A DNA stretch of 20,366 nucleotides from a virus, in IMG/VR virus record IMGVR_UViG_3300034518_000133, positions 1 to 20,366 of that record; one strand, written 5' to 3'. Positions 5,762-14,563 of the stretch are shown here, in pieces. The notes beneath the pieces were generated by a model, which ran no database searches, was not told where the DNA came from, and worked only from the letters and a program-made list of their open reading frames with translations. Numbering within the stretch: position 1 is the stretch's first letter; every line of letters starts with the position of its first letter. A program made the position numbers and the translations under genes.

Positions 5762-8700
5762 TTAAAAATTCTTGGCAAACCCCGTATATGTATAATTAGA
5801 AGTTGCTGCCGTATTTCTAATAGATTTCTCACTATCTGCTCCCGTACCATGATTTGTATCTTCATTAAAAGATAATCGTTGTACTAATTCATTCATAGAA
5901 CCTGTAAAATTGTTTCCTACAAAAGATTGTGGTGTTTCCACGTGTGTATCAAAATGTTGCTCATCCAATGGTGTGCTCCACAATCTAAATTCCATCATTG
6001 AACCACTAAATCGCATATTATCACTCGGCACTTCATGTACTGAGCCTGATACAAATCCTCCGTGAGAAACATCTCCACCACCAACATATAAATCTCCATC
6101 TTGTTCCCAACTACCAGAATAAGATGCAGATGCTGCGTTTGACAATCCATCAATAATAAGTGATTCACGAGTTTGGTATTGAATAACATCTCTACCCGCA
6201 TCAAATTGTTTAGCAATTATATCAAACTTTAATGCTCCAGTTCCTATTTGTCTCAACTCTCCTTTATCGAAATATATTGTTTGTCCGTTTGTTTCATTAT
6301 CTAATCTCACACCAATAAATTTTGTTTGTGGGTGTGATATTTTTGCCCTAACGGTATATTTTTCCCACTTAGTTCCTATACCATACATTGCTGGATGTAA
6401 TGCTCCATATCCCCAATTTTTCTTTTGAGATGGATAATATGTATAACTTTCTTCTAATATATTTCCTTTTTCACCCAACTCCATAATCCACATTTGCATA
6501 TTAGCACCACCAGTTTTAGACCGTGCATAAACACTAAAATCAAATTCCTCGGCAAATGATGCAGATGCTACTCTTGCATCTCCATAAGTACTTACATTAG
6601 TACCATCATCATTATTTGTAAATGGATAAGTGTATGCTTCTCCACTTGACTTTGTATTTTTAAATCCTAAACTATAACTACCATCAAAAATATAAGAACT
6701 TTGTGAAACAACTTCTAGTGTTCCACCAGCACCAACGGATTCAAATGGTGTTTGTAAACTTCCTGTTTCAAAATTATGTGAGCCTATTACCGTCCCTGCA
6801 GAACCAGAATGTAGTCTTGTAGAAAATATCTCATCATTAACCAATTCTTTCCGTAACATCACCGACCAAAAATCTCCATTAAAGAATGGTAATAACGAAC
6901 TTGTAACTTCTTTAATTTCTTCAGCTGGTGAGCCAGATGCCTGAGAGCCACTAATTGAAAACGCTATTGAGGCCATATTATCAACTGAACCATTATCTTT
7001 TAAATGTATTCCCCATCCAACTTCTTGGGGGCCTCTATCCATATGAACCAACTGCATATTAGAACTTGATACTGCCTTAAATCTAAACTCAACCGTTTTG
7101 GGTTTCATACCAGTATCTGCAGAATCCTTCCAAAGTGTATGAACATATTGAGCTTGTTTAAAATCTAACGCCTTTGAAAATCTACGAACTGCCTCATAAT
7201 TAGGATTTACTTCATTCTTAGTTGGGCCACCATATTCTCTAACTCTCAATATTGTAGATGGAATACCATAACAAGTTATCAATCCTTTTAATGCCTTTAA
7301 TGTTCCTTTAGCCTTTAAAAACAATGGCATATTTGTTAATATTCGTTTCCATACTTCTTTACTAACATCTCCCAATGGTACTGATGAAGAGGATGTTATA
7401 GTATTATCTTGTGCAACTAATTTACCAGTTGTATATTCATCTAACTGTACCAAATCATGCCCGTCATATAATTGCCAACCAAGAGATTTAGCCACCGTAG
7501 AAGCTAACTGTTTAGGTAATCCTTCAGTTAAAGATTCTTCTCTATCATAAACAGAAGGTAATTCATCTATATAATTTTTAATGTTATCAAAATGTTGTCC
7601 TAACATTTTTACTAATCGTAAAAATACTTCATTTTCACTATCTCGTGATATATGGTCGGGCAAATGATAAATTAAATAATCCCTATTATAATAATCATAA
7701 TTTGATGCACTTACTTTTTGATTTTCATACCAAGTATCTGCTACAGATTGTGTAGAATGATATAACACATATGGTTTTGAAGTATTCTGTTTTGGCCAAG
7801 TAGACTCATAATGAATTCCAAAACTACTTGTGGTAAAAGAAGAACTTTCATAATAAAGATATTTCTCATACCCATCAAAGTTATTCTTCACTTCATCTAT
7901 TTTTAATTCTAAAGAATCTAATTTAGCTTGTGATCCAGTCACTACCGTGTTGGGATCATTTCCTAAAGCTCCCGAGCCTGTATATAATCCAGCAATAGAA
8001 GAACTTTCTTGTTCATATCCTTCAAGTTTTTCCAACTTATATTTAAAATTTGATAATCTTTTTTCTGCCGAACTAAAATGCACAAAATTATCATACATAG
8101 AATAATCAACATTTAATTCTGTTTCATTTATACTACCACTTATTACCTTATTTATAATATCCCTATAAAGAGAACTACTTTGAAAAGATAATTCAGCCCA
8201 ATTTTTATATTCAGTTGTGACTGGCTGTATTTGTTCTGATACTCCATCCGAAGTAGGGGGCAATAATATAGTTGAGGGTAATGGAGTCTCTATCCAAGGA
8301 ATTAACTCTACACCAAAACTCTTATTAGGTATTACTTCTTCTACTATTTGACACGTACTTCCTATATCATATTTTTCTGGTAAAGGGTTATATAATTTAA
8401 AAATTCCAGAATTTCCACCATTTTTATTATTAACTATTAAACTTCTATAACCATCCCTAAAATACATATATGTTCTAAGATTACTTACAGTAGATTTATT
8501 TGTTCTAAAAAACATAGGTTTATCTACATAAAGTGTATCATTGGTTGGTTCTTCGTATAAAAATAAACCAGTTCTTTCAGCGTATTCTTTTGGTGTTTCT
8601 TCTAATACTATTCTATTAAGAAACTCTCCATCATAACCAACACTCGAAATTTTTCCTACATAATCAGCGTATCTTTTTACTTCTTCAAAAGTTGTTACTG

Positions 8701-10072
8701 TGTCTTGTCTTGCTTGTAAATCTCCTAAATCATACTCATCAGTTATATAAAAATAACCTGCTAAATCATTTACAGTACCATCTAAATCACCCCAATCACT
8801 AATATAATTCCCAATCTGGGTGCTTGTTATTGTATAAGCGGAACTGGCTAAGATACCATAATCATCCCAATTCATAGTCAGACCATTAATATCTTTAAAG
8901 TTTCTTAATACGTCTCTATTTTTAACCCACCACTCTTGAGCCATATTATGATATTCTACCTCTACGGAGTTATCATGATCCCTTGCTAGGTGCTGCAATT
9001 CTTCCCACATATCAATGATAGGAGTTATATGGTTCTGTTGAATTGCCTGTTTTAAAGACATTCCAACCACCAAATCATTAACTATAAACACCCCACTTGC
9101 ATCTCGTTGTAATACACCAAGATTAGGAAGCCAAGAATCTGCAGTTCCATCATATATCCATTGTGCCAAATCACTAATTGTTCCTGTTTGAGATCCCACG
9201 GGTGGTATGAGTGGTCTTGCCTCTACTTCAGTTTTCGTTACAATTTCTGTCTTTGGTACTTGTTCAACTGTAGTAACAAACATATCCCTTAATATAACAC
9301 TTGTAGTTCCTTCAACATAAGATTTATCAAATTGTTCTCGTGTAACTACGTTAGTGGGGGAAGCCGTACCAAACTCTATAGAATTATCTCCATGTGCTAT
9401 TTGTCCAGATTTTACTCCTATTCCAGATGAACCAAAGTTTTGTTCTGTTATTAGGTCTATATCGTCTATCTTCTGAGATAACGGACTTTCAGTTCTTAAA
9501 TAATATGTATAAGTTGGATTAAATAATATTTCTGTTTCTTCTAAATACTTTTCATTAGTAATATCTATATTTGGTGATATAATAATCTCATCTCTAAGTG
9601 TATTAATATTATTAATCTCTAATCCCGCATCAACCGAACCCAATATGGTGGTCTCATCTAACACATCCTTATATATATTACCATCTTCTGTAGTTGTAGT
9701 GGGGCCAGAATAAAATTCACCGCTTAGATCAATTGAACGAGCACCTGGTAATCCACTTTTTCTTCTTAAAAATTCATATTGAACATTATAAGTTCCTTGA
9801 TCGAATCCCAATCCTCTCAATTGATTTCCAATATTAAAGATGACTTTACCATCTGAATCTAAATCAAAAGTATTCGAATTTAAAAATTGTGATATTAAAA
9901 CATTTCCGCCCGCATCGGTTACTGTAATTTTTGCAAAATCATTTGAAATGGGTGGTGTGTTAACTGGTATATTTAAATCAGTAAAAGAGGCACCAAACCC
10001 CGTTGAGACACTCGACTTAAGTTTACCTTGGGATAAATTTTGAAGATCTTCTTGTAATAAAATACTTGACAT
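5762..10072 (-). CDS. Giant baseplate wedge/adhesion protein: tail-protein-I-like core plus lectin-like C-terminus
   Basis: This 1436-residue protein is the largest in the window. Residues about 660-740 hold a helical segment (EKRLSNFKYKLEKLEGYE). Residues about 790-950 hold VFLRLVKMLGQHFDNIKNYIDEL and then KRILTNMPLFLKAKGTLKALKGLI, CYGIP and VREYGG. The latter resembles the KGT region of phage tail protein I (P2 gpI), counterpart of T4 gp7 in the wedge. Residues about 985-1085 and 1280-1380 together look like one LamG/concanavalin-A-like lectin fold (FNGDFWSVMLRKEL; DLYVGGG; FSGSMMEFRLWSTPLD). Between them, about 1090-1275, lies a carbohydrate-binding-module-like jelly roll (KWEKYTVRA, IYFDKGELRQI). 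Its place after gp25 and gp6 matches the W-J-I order. The ATG overlaps the previous stop as TAATG. Wedge scaffold plus glycan binding is inferred. Confidence 0.85.
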   Translation of the reverse strand: MSSILLQEDLQNLSQGKLKSSVSTGFGASFTDLNIPVNTPPISNDFAKITVTDAGGNVLISQFLNSNTFDLDSDGKVIFNIGNQLRGLGFDQGTYNVQYEFLRRKSGLPGARSIDLSGEFYSGPTTTTEDGNIYKDVLDETTILGSVDAGLEINNINTLRDEIIISPNIDITNEKYLEETEILFNPTYTYYLRTESPLSQKIDDIDLITEQNFGSSGIGVKSGQIAHGDNSIEFGTASPTNVVTREQFDKSYVEGTTSVILRDMFVTTVEQVPKTEIVTKTEVEARPLIPPVGSQTGTISDLAQWIYDGTADSWLPNLGVLQRDASGVFIVNDLVVGMSLKQAIQQNHITPIIDMWEELQHLARDHDNSVEVEYHNMAQEWWVKNRDVLRNFKDINGLTMNWDDYGILASSAYTITSTQIGNYISDWGDLDGTVNDLAGYFYITDEYDLGDLQARQDTVTTFEEVKRYADYVGKISSVGYDGEFLNRIVLEETPKEYAERTGLFLYEEPTNDTLYVDKPMFFRTNKSTVSNLRTYMYFRDGYRSLIVNNKNGGNSGIFKLYNPLPEKYDIGSTCQIVEEVIPNKSFGVELIPWIETPLPSTILLPPTSDGVSEQIQPVTTEYKNWAELSFQSSSLYRDIINKVISGSINETELNVDYSMYDNFVHFSSAEKRLSNFKYKLEKLEGYEQESSSIAGLYTGSGALGNDPNTVVTGSQAKLDSLELKIDEVKNNFDGYEKYLYYESSSFTTSSFGIHYESTWPKQNTSKPYVLYHSTQSVADTWYENQKVSASNYDYYNRDYLIYHLPDHISRDSENEVFLRLVKMLGQHFDNIKNYIDELPSVYDREESLTEGLPKQLASTVAKSLGWQLYDGHDLVQLDEYTTGKLVAQDNTITSSSSVPLGDVSKEVWKRILTNMPLFLKAKGTLKALKGLITCYGIPSTILRVREYGGPTKNEVNPNYEAVRRFSKALDFKQAQYVHTLWKDSADTGMKPKTVEFRFKAVSSSNMQLVHMDRGPQEVGWGIHLKDNGSVDNMASIAFSISGSQASGSPAEEIKEVTSSLLPFFNGDFWSVMLRKELVNDEIFSTRLHSGSAGTVIGSHNFETGSLQTPFESVGAGGTLEVVSQSSYIFDGSYSLGFKNTKSSGEAYTYPFTNNDDGTNVSTYGDARVASASFAEEFDFSVYARSKTGGANMQMWIMELGEKGNILEESYTYYPSQKKNWGYGALHPAMYGIGTKWEKYTVRAKISHPQTKFIGVRLDNETNGQTIYFDKGELRQIGTGALKFDIIAKQFDAGRDVIQYQTRESLIIDGLSNAASASYSGSWEQDGDLYVGGGDVSHGGFVSGSVHEVPSDNMRFSGSMMEFRLWSTPLDEQHFDTHVETPQSFVGNNFTGSMNELVQRLSFNEDTNHGTGADSEKSIRNTAATSNYTYTGFAKNF

Positions 10073-10374
10073 TAGAAGTTTTCGAAGGTTATATTAATAT
10101 ATAATGGTATTAAATCTTCATCTATATCTGGTATAGTGTTTGGAACTACAACCTTTTGCCAATTTGTATCAAAATTTTCCCCACTTCCAGAACCAAAACA
10201 TAATAATTGTCCTGAATCATTTTCTATCGTGGGATAATGAGTATCTTGTTGGCCAGTTTCTTCTATATAGTTATCAACATACGTCATCATTTTATCAAAA
10301 TTATCTGAAAATTGTTTTTGTTTTAATGAACTATATAAAGGAACATTAGGTAATTCACTTTGTTTATATGGCAT
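10072..10374 (-). CDS. Small hypothetical protein (100 residues), baseplate operon
   Basis: I place the start at the ATG at 10374 (MPYKQSELPNVPLYSSLK), although the frame is open from an ATG at 10422. The internal ATG has a GGGAGAG Shine-Dalgarno 8 bases upstream and overlaps the stop of the previous gene as TAATG. The longer version would overlap that gene by about 48 bases. The protein is acidic, has a short helical region (FDKMMTYVDNYIEE, residues about 24-37) and ends DLIPLYINITFENF, probably a beta strand. Family not recognised. Sitting between the DNRLRE-domain gene and the giant wedge protein, it may be a small wedge or linker component, which is inference. Confidence 0.7.
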   Translation of the reverse strand: MPYKQSELPNVPLYSSLKQKQFSDNFDKMMTYVDNYIEETGQQDTHYPTIENDSGQLLCFGSGSGENFDTNWQKVVVPNTIPDIDEDLIPLYINITFENF

Positions 10375-10580
10375 TATCTTACTCTCCCTGATTTGAACAG
10401 CCACGTTGTAAATCCAATCCAAAAGTCCACTTTCTTGACGCCCGATTGCAATGCAAATCTATAATCATCGGGGTTCTCCTTTTGCCATATTTTGGTATAT
10501 TTACCAAAAGTTTGTCGTATAAACTTCTCTTGATTTCGCTGTCTGGTTTGCCAGGCTTTTTTTCCTTTACTTAACGGCAT
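10374..10580 (-). CDS. Small basic hypothetical protein (68 residues)
   Basis: A short, strongly basic protein (MPLSKGKKAWQTRQRNQEKF at the N-terminus, WLFKSGRVR at the C-terminus) with several Trp and Phe residues. Both ends are fused to neighbours: its ATG shares the A of the previous stop and its stop shares the A of the next ATG, each reading TAATG. This coupling argues that it is a real gene despite its size. No domain recognised. A structural linker or assembly factor in the baseplate is possible but unproven. Confidence 0.66.
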   Translation of the reverse strand: MPLSKGKKAWQTRQRNQEKFIRQTFGKYTKIWQKENPDDYRFALQSGVKKVDFWIGFTTWLFKSGRVR

Positions 10581-11728
10581 TATTTTTCAACCTTGAATGT
10601 AAAGTCATTATCATGAATATCATTAATCTCATTAGCAGTTCCACTACCACTTACAAATTTATATAATAGTTTATAATATCTCTCTGCCTGTAATCCATTT
10701 AACCAAAGATTAAAATAATGTCCAGATGAATCACAACTCACAGCAGAGTATTGGTCAAATGGTATTACGGTTTCTTCAGTTAATGCATCTTTAACAGAAT
10801 AAAATAGAGTTCCACTTGGGAATGCATTTACTTGTAATGCTCGAGGTGTAGTTTCATAAGTTTTAGCAGGATATCTTTGTCTACCAACTAATTTAAATTT
10901 TATTTTTGAATTTTCTTTATATGAATCTCTCATACCTTTCATATAAAAAACTATATCGTCTAATTGAGAACCACTTAATGTATTTAAAGAACCTACATTA
11001 TATGAAAAATCTTTCCAAACTATTTCTAACTTTGGTTGATAGATTGTATTTGTATCTCTTGAAAAGAATTTAAATTGTCCATATTCAGATGAATCTCCTT
11101 CGGGACAATTTGAATCATCATTACCAACACTTCCACTTCTTTTTATAATAAACCCTTCATTTGAATAAGCTGAACTTGAAGCAAGTAATATACTAATAGG
11201 TTCAGTAACATTCATTCTCATATCATATCTATCATAATCAAAAGATTGAGATGCAAATCTTAAACGTCCAGCACTTCCACTATACCAAGTTCCACCTGTA
11301 TTATTGCTACCACTTATCCATTGAGTGGCATCATTCTGTCCAACTCTATATCTCCAACTAACACCCTCGGTTGTTTCTGGGTCATCGTGAAATGTTCCTT
11401 CACCTGCTGTCCAAGATTGTGAAACAATGTGTGCATATAAAAGTTGTGAAGTTGAAGTTAATCCCGTAGAACCAGCATCATATAGATTTAAAAAATATGA
11501 AGCACTTGGTTCAGGTTTATTATTACTTGGAATTAATCCATCTACTATTGAGCTTGAAATTTCTGTTAAATCAAATTTAATTAATGCTCGAGATACATTG
11601 ATAACCGAAGCGTTATCATTCATATCTTTACGAACTTCTAATATTTCATCTAATCCAGTATTTCTACTTTGTGTTGCACTACCCTCATAAAGTGTAGCGT
11701 CTGCATCTGCGTATATAAAATAATGCAT
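10580..11728 (-). CDS. DNRLRE-domain structural protein of the tail operon
   Basis: A 382-residue protein. The N-terminal 60 residues (ADADATLYEGSA, NTGLDEILEVRKD, SRALIKFDLTEI) fit the DNRLRE domain. In that beta-sandwich fold, found in bacterial and phage surface proteins, an 'SRALIKFDL' strand follows a DAT-type strand. Further strands typical of the same fold are SWTAGEG..DDPETTEGVSWRYR and YQPKLEIVWKD (about residue 240). The remaining 140 residues (FKLVGRQRYPAKTYE; WLNGLQAERYYKLLYKFV) form a second region not recognised. It lies between gp6 and the giant wedge protein and is coupled by TAATG to the next gene, so it is probably a baseplate or fibre-attachment component. Confidence 0.8.
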   Translation of the reverse strand: MHYFIYADADATLYEGSATQSRNTGLDEILEVRKDMNDNASVINVSRALIKFDLTEISSSIVDGLIPSNNKPEPSASYFLNLYDAGSTGLTSTSQLLYAHIVSQSWTAGEGTFHDDPETTEGVSWRYRVGQNDATQWISGSNNTGGTWYSGSAGRLRFASQSFDYDRYDMRMNVTEPISILLASSSAYSNEGFIIKRSGSVGNDDSNCPEGDSSEYGQFKFFSRDTNTIYQPKLEIVWKDFSYNVGSLNTLSGSQLDDIVFYMKGMRDSYKENSKIKFKLVGRQRYPAKTYETTPRALQVNAFPSGTLFYSVKDALTEETVIPFDQYSAVSCDSSGHYFNLWLNGLQAERYYKLLYKFVSGSGTANEINDIHDNDFTFKVEK

Positions 11729-11739
11729 TTAATTATCTC

Positions 11740-13647
11740 CTAATATACATCACCAACTATTTTGCCCTCAATATCTACATTTGGAAATCTAATTTCAAAT
11801 ATTGATGGGTCTTTAGCTGGATATATTACTCCATTTTTAACTACCGTAGGATCAGTAAAATCATATAATACTTCATTATATCCTTTAGCAGCATTCCATT
11901 TATTTTCTATAATAATTGGTAGATTAAATGGGTTGTCGGTCTTTGGTGGTACAACTCCGGCAACACCGTCTACATCACTTATAAGATTTGCTATATCGGT
12001 TGTTACTATTGGTTGATTGATTTGCCATTTCTCAATTCTAAAATGGTCTTGTATAGCCTTTGTTGCCCGTAATAATACTTCAGATTTATTAAAATTTCTA
12101 TTAACTAATATAGAATATTTTACTCCTATGTTAATAATATAAGCATCTTTAATATTAATAGCATCAGTCAAAACTCTTGTTTCTCCAAGATATCTCGATA
12201 AATTTTGTTTAACCAAATTATTACAAAGAGTTAATTTATTTGTGGCCGTGTATCCAAGAACATACATATTTAATGCTAATGGATTAGCTTCTGTGTTGTT
12301 ACCAATATCTAATAAATCATTCTGTACCACATATGCTTTAGCAATAGAACCATATTTAGGTGGAAGTGTATATGCTCTAATCACATAATCTTCTTTTGTT
12401 ACTGACCTACTTTGTGCTTGAAAGAATGCTAATGTATTATTTCTAATTTCCTCAATAGATTCTTCACTCTGGCCTCCAGTAGCCTGACTCGGATTGGTTA
12501 CAGTTAATGATTCTTTAGCAGTAGTAACTTCTGATGTGGTTAATGTAGAATCTACTGCCGCGTATACCAAATTAGACCACGCATTTAAATCTCTTACTTT
12601 AGCATTATGTCCTACACCACCACCATGTGCATATGTGACTGTCAATACAGTATTGGAAGGTGCTTCTCCATATGCTCTCGTGTTGGTAAAATTCAATGGG
12701 TCAAAAGTAATTCCTAATTTAGTTGGTGAACCTGATATATTACTACCTACTGAAGTTGGGTTTGGTACTATTTCTTCGTCGGGTGCAACCAATATTCCTG
12801 CACCAAATCTTAATTCTGTTTTTTTATCGGGTCTACGAAATGTTACATATCGTTTAGAAGTTTTTAATAATTTTAAAACATATGGTGCTGTACCTGCAAA
12901 TTGTACTAAATTTTTATCATTGTCTATATTATTCTCAAAATCACTCAATACAGTATCTTGAGCTAAGAATGGAACTTCATACCAAGTATTTCCGTCACTA
13001 TCTGTTATTGAAATTACTTCTGTGATATTAGTTTTACCTAATAAAATACTATCATACTTTGTAGCTGCACCAAATGGGAATGTTTCCGAAGTAACCTCTC
13101 CACTAATTGCCTTAACTCGTTTTGTTATTTTATATCGGGTTGGAGTTCCAGTGCTATCTGTTAATGATACTTCATAAGTTCTTGGACTCGAAGAACTATT
13201 TACTTTAAAATTACAATCTTCCAATAATCTATAATCCACTCCAGTAGTATCACTTGAAACACGAGAATTATATCTAATATTAAGTGCATAATCCCAATCT
13301 GGTTCTAAATTATCGTCTGTACTGGCAGGTGCCGTATGTGTTAAAGTTAATTCTACTATTGCTGGTGAAATAAATCTTGGTTTATATCCTAAAGACTGTG
13401 CTATATTATAAATTGTATTTTTTTCTTGTGCAAATGGTAATAAACTTTCTTTAAAAGTATCATCAATATAATAATTTAATACATCTCCTACATATGCTGC
13501 CATTTCCACCATCATCATTGCAGGTGAAGTTTCATTAAAATCATTATAAACGGTAGGATAGTATGTTTTTGCAAACTCTATTAAATTGTTACGTAACGTA
13601 CCAAAATCTTTTCCTAAATATTTTACTTGTTTATCAAACTCTGCCAT
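11740..13647 (-). CDS. 6: Baseplate wedge protein, T4 gp6-like (J family)
   Basis: The 635-residue length is close to T4 gp6 (660). The N-terminus has the family pattern of gp6/baseplate J proteins: LRNNLIEFAKTYYP, then DFNETSPAMMMVEMAAYVGDVLNYYID, followed by NIAQSLGYKPR. The middle is beta-rich (RPDKKTELRFGAGI). The region at about 400-480 (EEIRNNTLAFFQAQSRSVTKEDY) is the strongly conserved J-type block that precedes the C-terminal domain. In T4, gp6 forms the continuous ring of the wedges around the hub and binds gp7, gp25 and gp53. The gene begins 4 bases after the gp25 stop, the same adjacency as in other contractile tails. Identification is confident. Confidence 0.93.
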   Translation of the reverse strand: MAEFDKQVKYLGKDFGTLRNNLIEFAKTYYPTVYNDFNETSPAMMMVEMAAYVGDVLNYYIDDTFKESLLPFAQEKNTIYNIAQSLGYKPRFISPAIVELTLTHTAPASTDDNLEPDWDYALNIRYNSRVSSDTTGVDYRLLEDCNFKVNSSSSPRTYEVSLTDSTGTPTRYKITKRVKAISGEVTSETFPFGAATKYDSILLGKTNITEVISITDSDGNTWYEVPFLAQDTVLSDFENNIDNDKNLVQFAGTAPYVLKLLKTSKRYVTFRRPDKKTELRFGAGILVAPDEEIVPNPTSVGSNISGSPTKLGITFDPLNFTNTRAYGEAPSNTVLTVTYAHGGGVGHNAKVRDLNAWSNLVYAAVDSTLTTSEVTTAKESLTVTNPSQATGGQSEESIEEIRNNTLAFFQAQSRSVTKEDYVIRAYTLPPKYGSIAKAYVVQNDLLDIGNNTEANPLALNMYVLGYTATNKLTLCNNLVKQNLSRYLGETRVLTDAINIKDAYIINIGVKYSILVNRNFNKSEVLLRATKAIQDHFRIEKWQINQPIVTTDIANLISDVDGVAGVVPPKTDNPFNLPIIIENKWNAAKGYNEVLYDFTDPTVVKNGVIYPAKDPSIFEIRFPNVDIEGKIVGDVY

Positions 13648-13651
13648 AATT

Positions 13652-14062
13652 TTACTCCGTTATGTCGTAGAATACATCTAAAACTTCTTCAAATCCTGTT
13701 AGATCATTTTTTAAACTAAAATGTACATCAACATTTAATCTATTATCAACTTGTACAGTAACCGTTTTGCCTATTTTAAGATAGGGTAGCCAAGTATCAA
13801 CTGATTCTTTAATCATTTCTTCAATAGTATCATTTATATCATCACCTATTTGTTCAAATAATAAGTTATGAATCTCACATCCAAATTCTGGATGTCCCAA
13901 TCTCTCACCTTTCATAGTTAATAAAAGATTTCTTAAATTATATCTTGCCTGTTCCAAAGTAGTTTTAGTTTTTCTAAAAATACCATCATTTGCAAATCCT
14001 AATGGAAATGCTAAACCTATAAAGATATCTGGATCTTGGTCTTTTTCTCTTGAACTCGGCAT
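13652..14062 (-). CDS. 25: Baseplate wedge protein, T4 gp25-like (W family)
   Basis: A 136-residue protein, the size of T4 gp25 (132). Residues 26-62 carry the family core: DGIFRKTKTTLEQARYNLRNLLLTMKGER followed by HPEFG, corresponding to the conserved 'kGER...P.fG' loop that contacts gp6 and the sheath initiation site. The C-terminal half (DTIEEMIKESVDTWLPYL, then V.VDNRLNVDVHFSL) matches the alpha-beta end of the fold. It starts 1 base after the upstream stop and is followed directly by gp6. gp25 links the wedge to the first sheath ring. High confidence. Confidence 0.93.
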   Translation of the reverse strand: MPSSREKDQDPDIFIGLAFPLGFANDGIFRKTKTTLEQARYNLRNLLLTMKGERLGHPEFGCEIHNLLFEQIGDDINDTIEEMIKESVDTWLPYLKIGKTVTVQVDNRLNVDVHFSLKNDLTGFEEVLDVFYDITE

Positions 14063-14063
14063 T

Positions 14064-14540
14064 TTATTTATTTTTCTTATCCATTGCTTTTATTAAAGAA
14101 CTATAATCTCGTGTTAGTGCATCTTGTGTTGCTTGAGGTACATCTTCTACTTTAACACCTGGTACACTTTTAATGGTTTGAACTGCTCCAATTTCTCTCT
14201 TTTGTTCATTACTACCTGCACCACGAACATCACCATATCCTAATAATTCTGCTGTTCTTGATGAATCAAAAGTTTCTCCACTTAGAGTAGGATAATCTTC
14301 AAAACCTTCTTTTGGTTTTTGTTTAAATCCCGCGGTTTCATTTAAAATTTTATTAAGAGTTTTATCTTTAGAATAAACTGTATGTTCTTCCGTAACTTTA
14401 GATTTTGAAACTGTCTTTGGCTTTGGTTTCGTCTTGAGTTTAATAGATTTACCTTCAGTAATAAATATTTTATTTATTTCTTTTTGTACTTCTTCTCGTA
14501 CAGTTTTAGCTATATATTTTTTAAGTCCTTCTAACTTCAT
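14064..14540 (-). CDS. Hypothetical basic protein (158 residues) of the baseplate operon
   Basis: The N-terminus MKLEGLKKYIAKTVREEVQKEINKI is a clear amphipathic helix. Residues about 32-50 form a Lys/Pro-rich linker (KLKTKPKPKTVSKSK), and the rest is polar and probably flexible (LLGYGDVRGAGSNEQKREIG; DALTRDYSSLIKAM). Proteins with this type of helical N-terminus and low-complexity body occur near gp25 in marine T4-like phages as far as I recall, without assigned function. It lies between a helical protein and gp25, 23 bases after the first. Possibly a tail-assembly or chaperone-type protein; not established. Confidence 0.7.
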   Translation of the reverse strand: MKLEGLKKYIAKTVREEVQKEINKIFITEGKSIKLKTKPKPKTVSKSKVTEEHTVYSKDKTLNKILNETAGFKQKPKEGFEDYPTLSGETFDSSRTAELLGYGDVRGAGSNEQKREIGAVQTIKSVPGVKVEDVPQATQDALTRDYSSLIKAMDKKNK

Positions 14541-14563
14541 TTTATCATCTCCTAGTTTGTAAC

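Noticed and set aside
8149-8156. TATTTATA (a minus-strand TATAAATA) as an internal late promoter
   Set aside because: It is inside the coding sequence of the giant wedge protein with no gene start nearby. One such match is expected by chance in AT-rich DNA.
10375-10422. Longer N-terminus (16 extra residues) of the 100-residue baseplate protein
   Set aside because: The extension overlaps the upstream gene by about 48 bases, whereas the ATG at 10374 has a good Shine-Dalgarno and a TAATG junction.
12494-12961. Plus-strand 155-codon frame inside gp6
   Set aside because: It lies fully antisense to the conserved gp6 homologue and has no Shine-Dalgarno or domain, so it is treated as a shadow.
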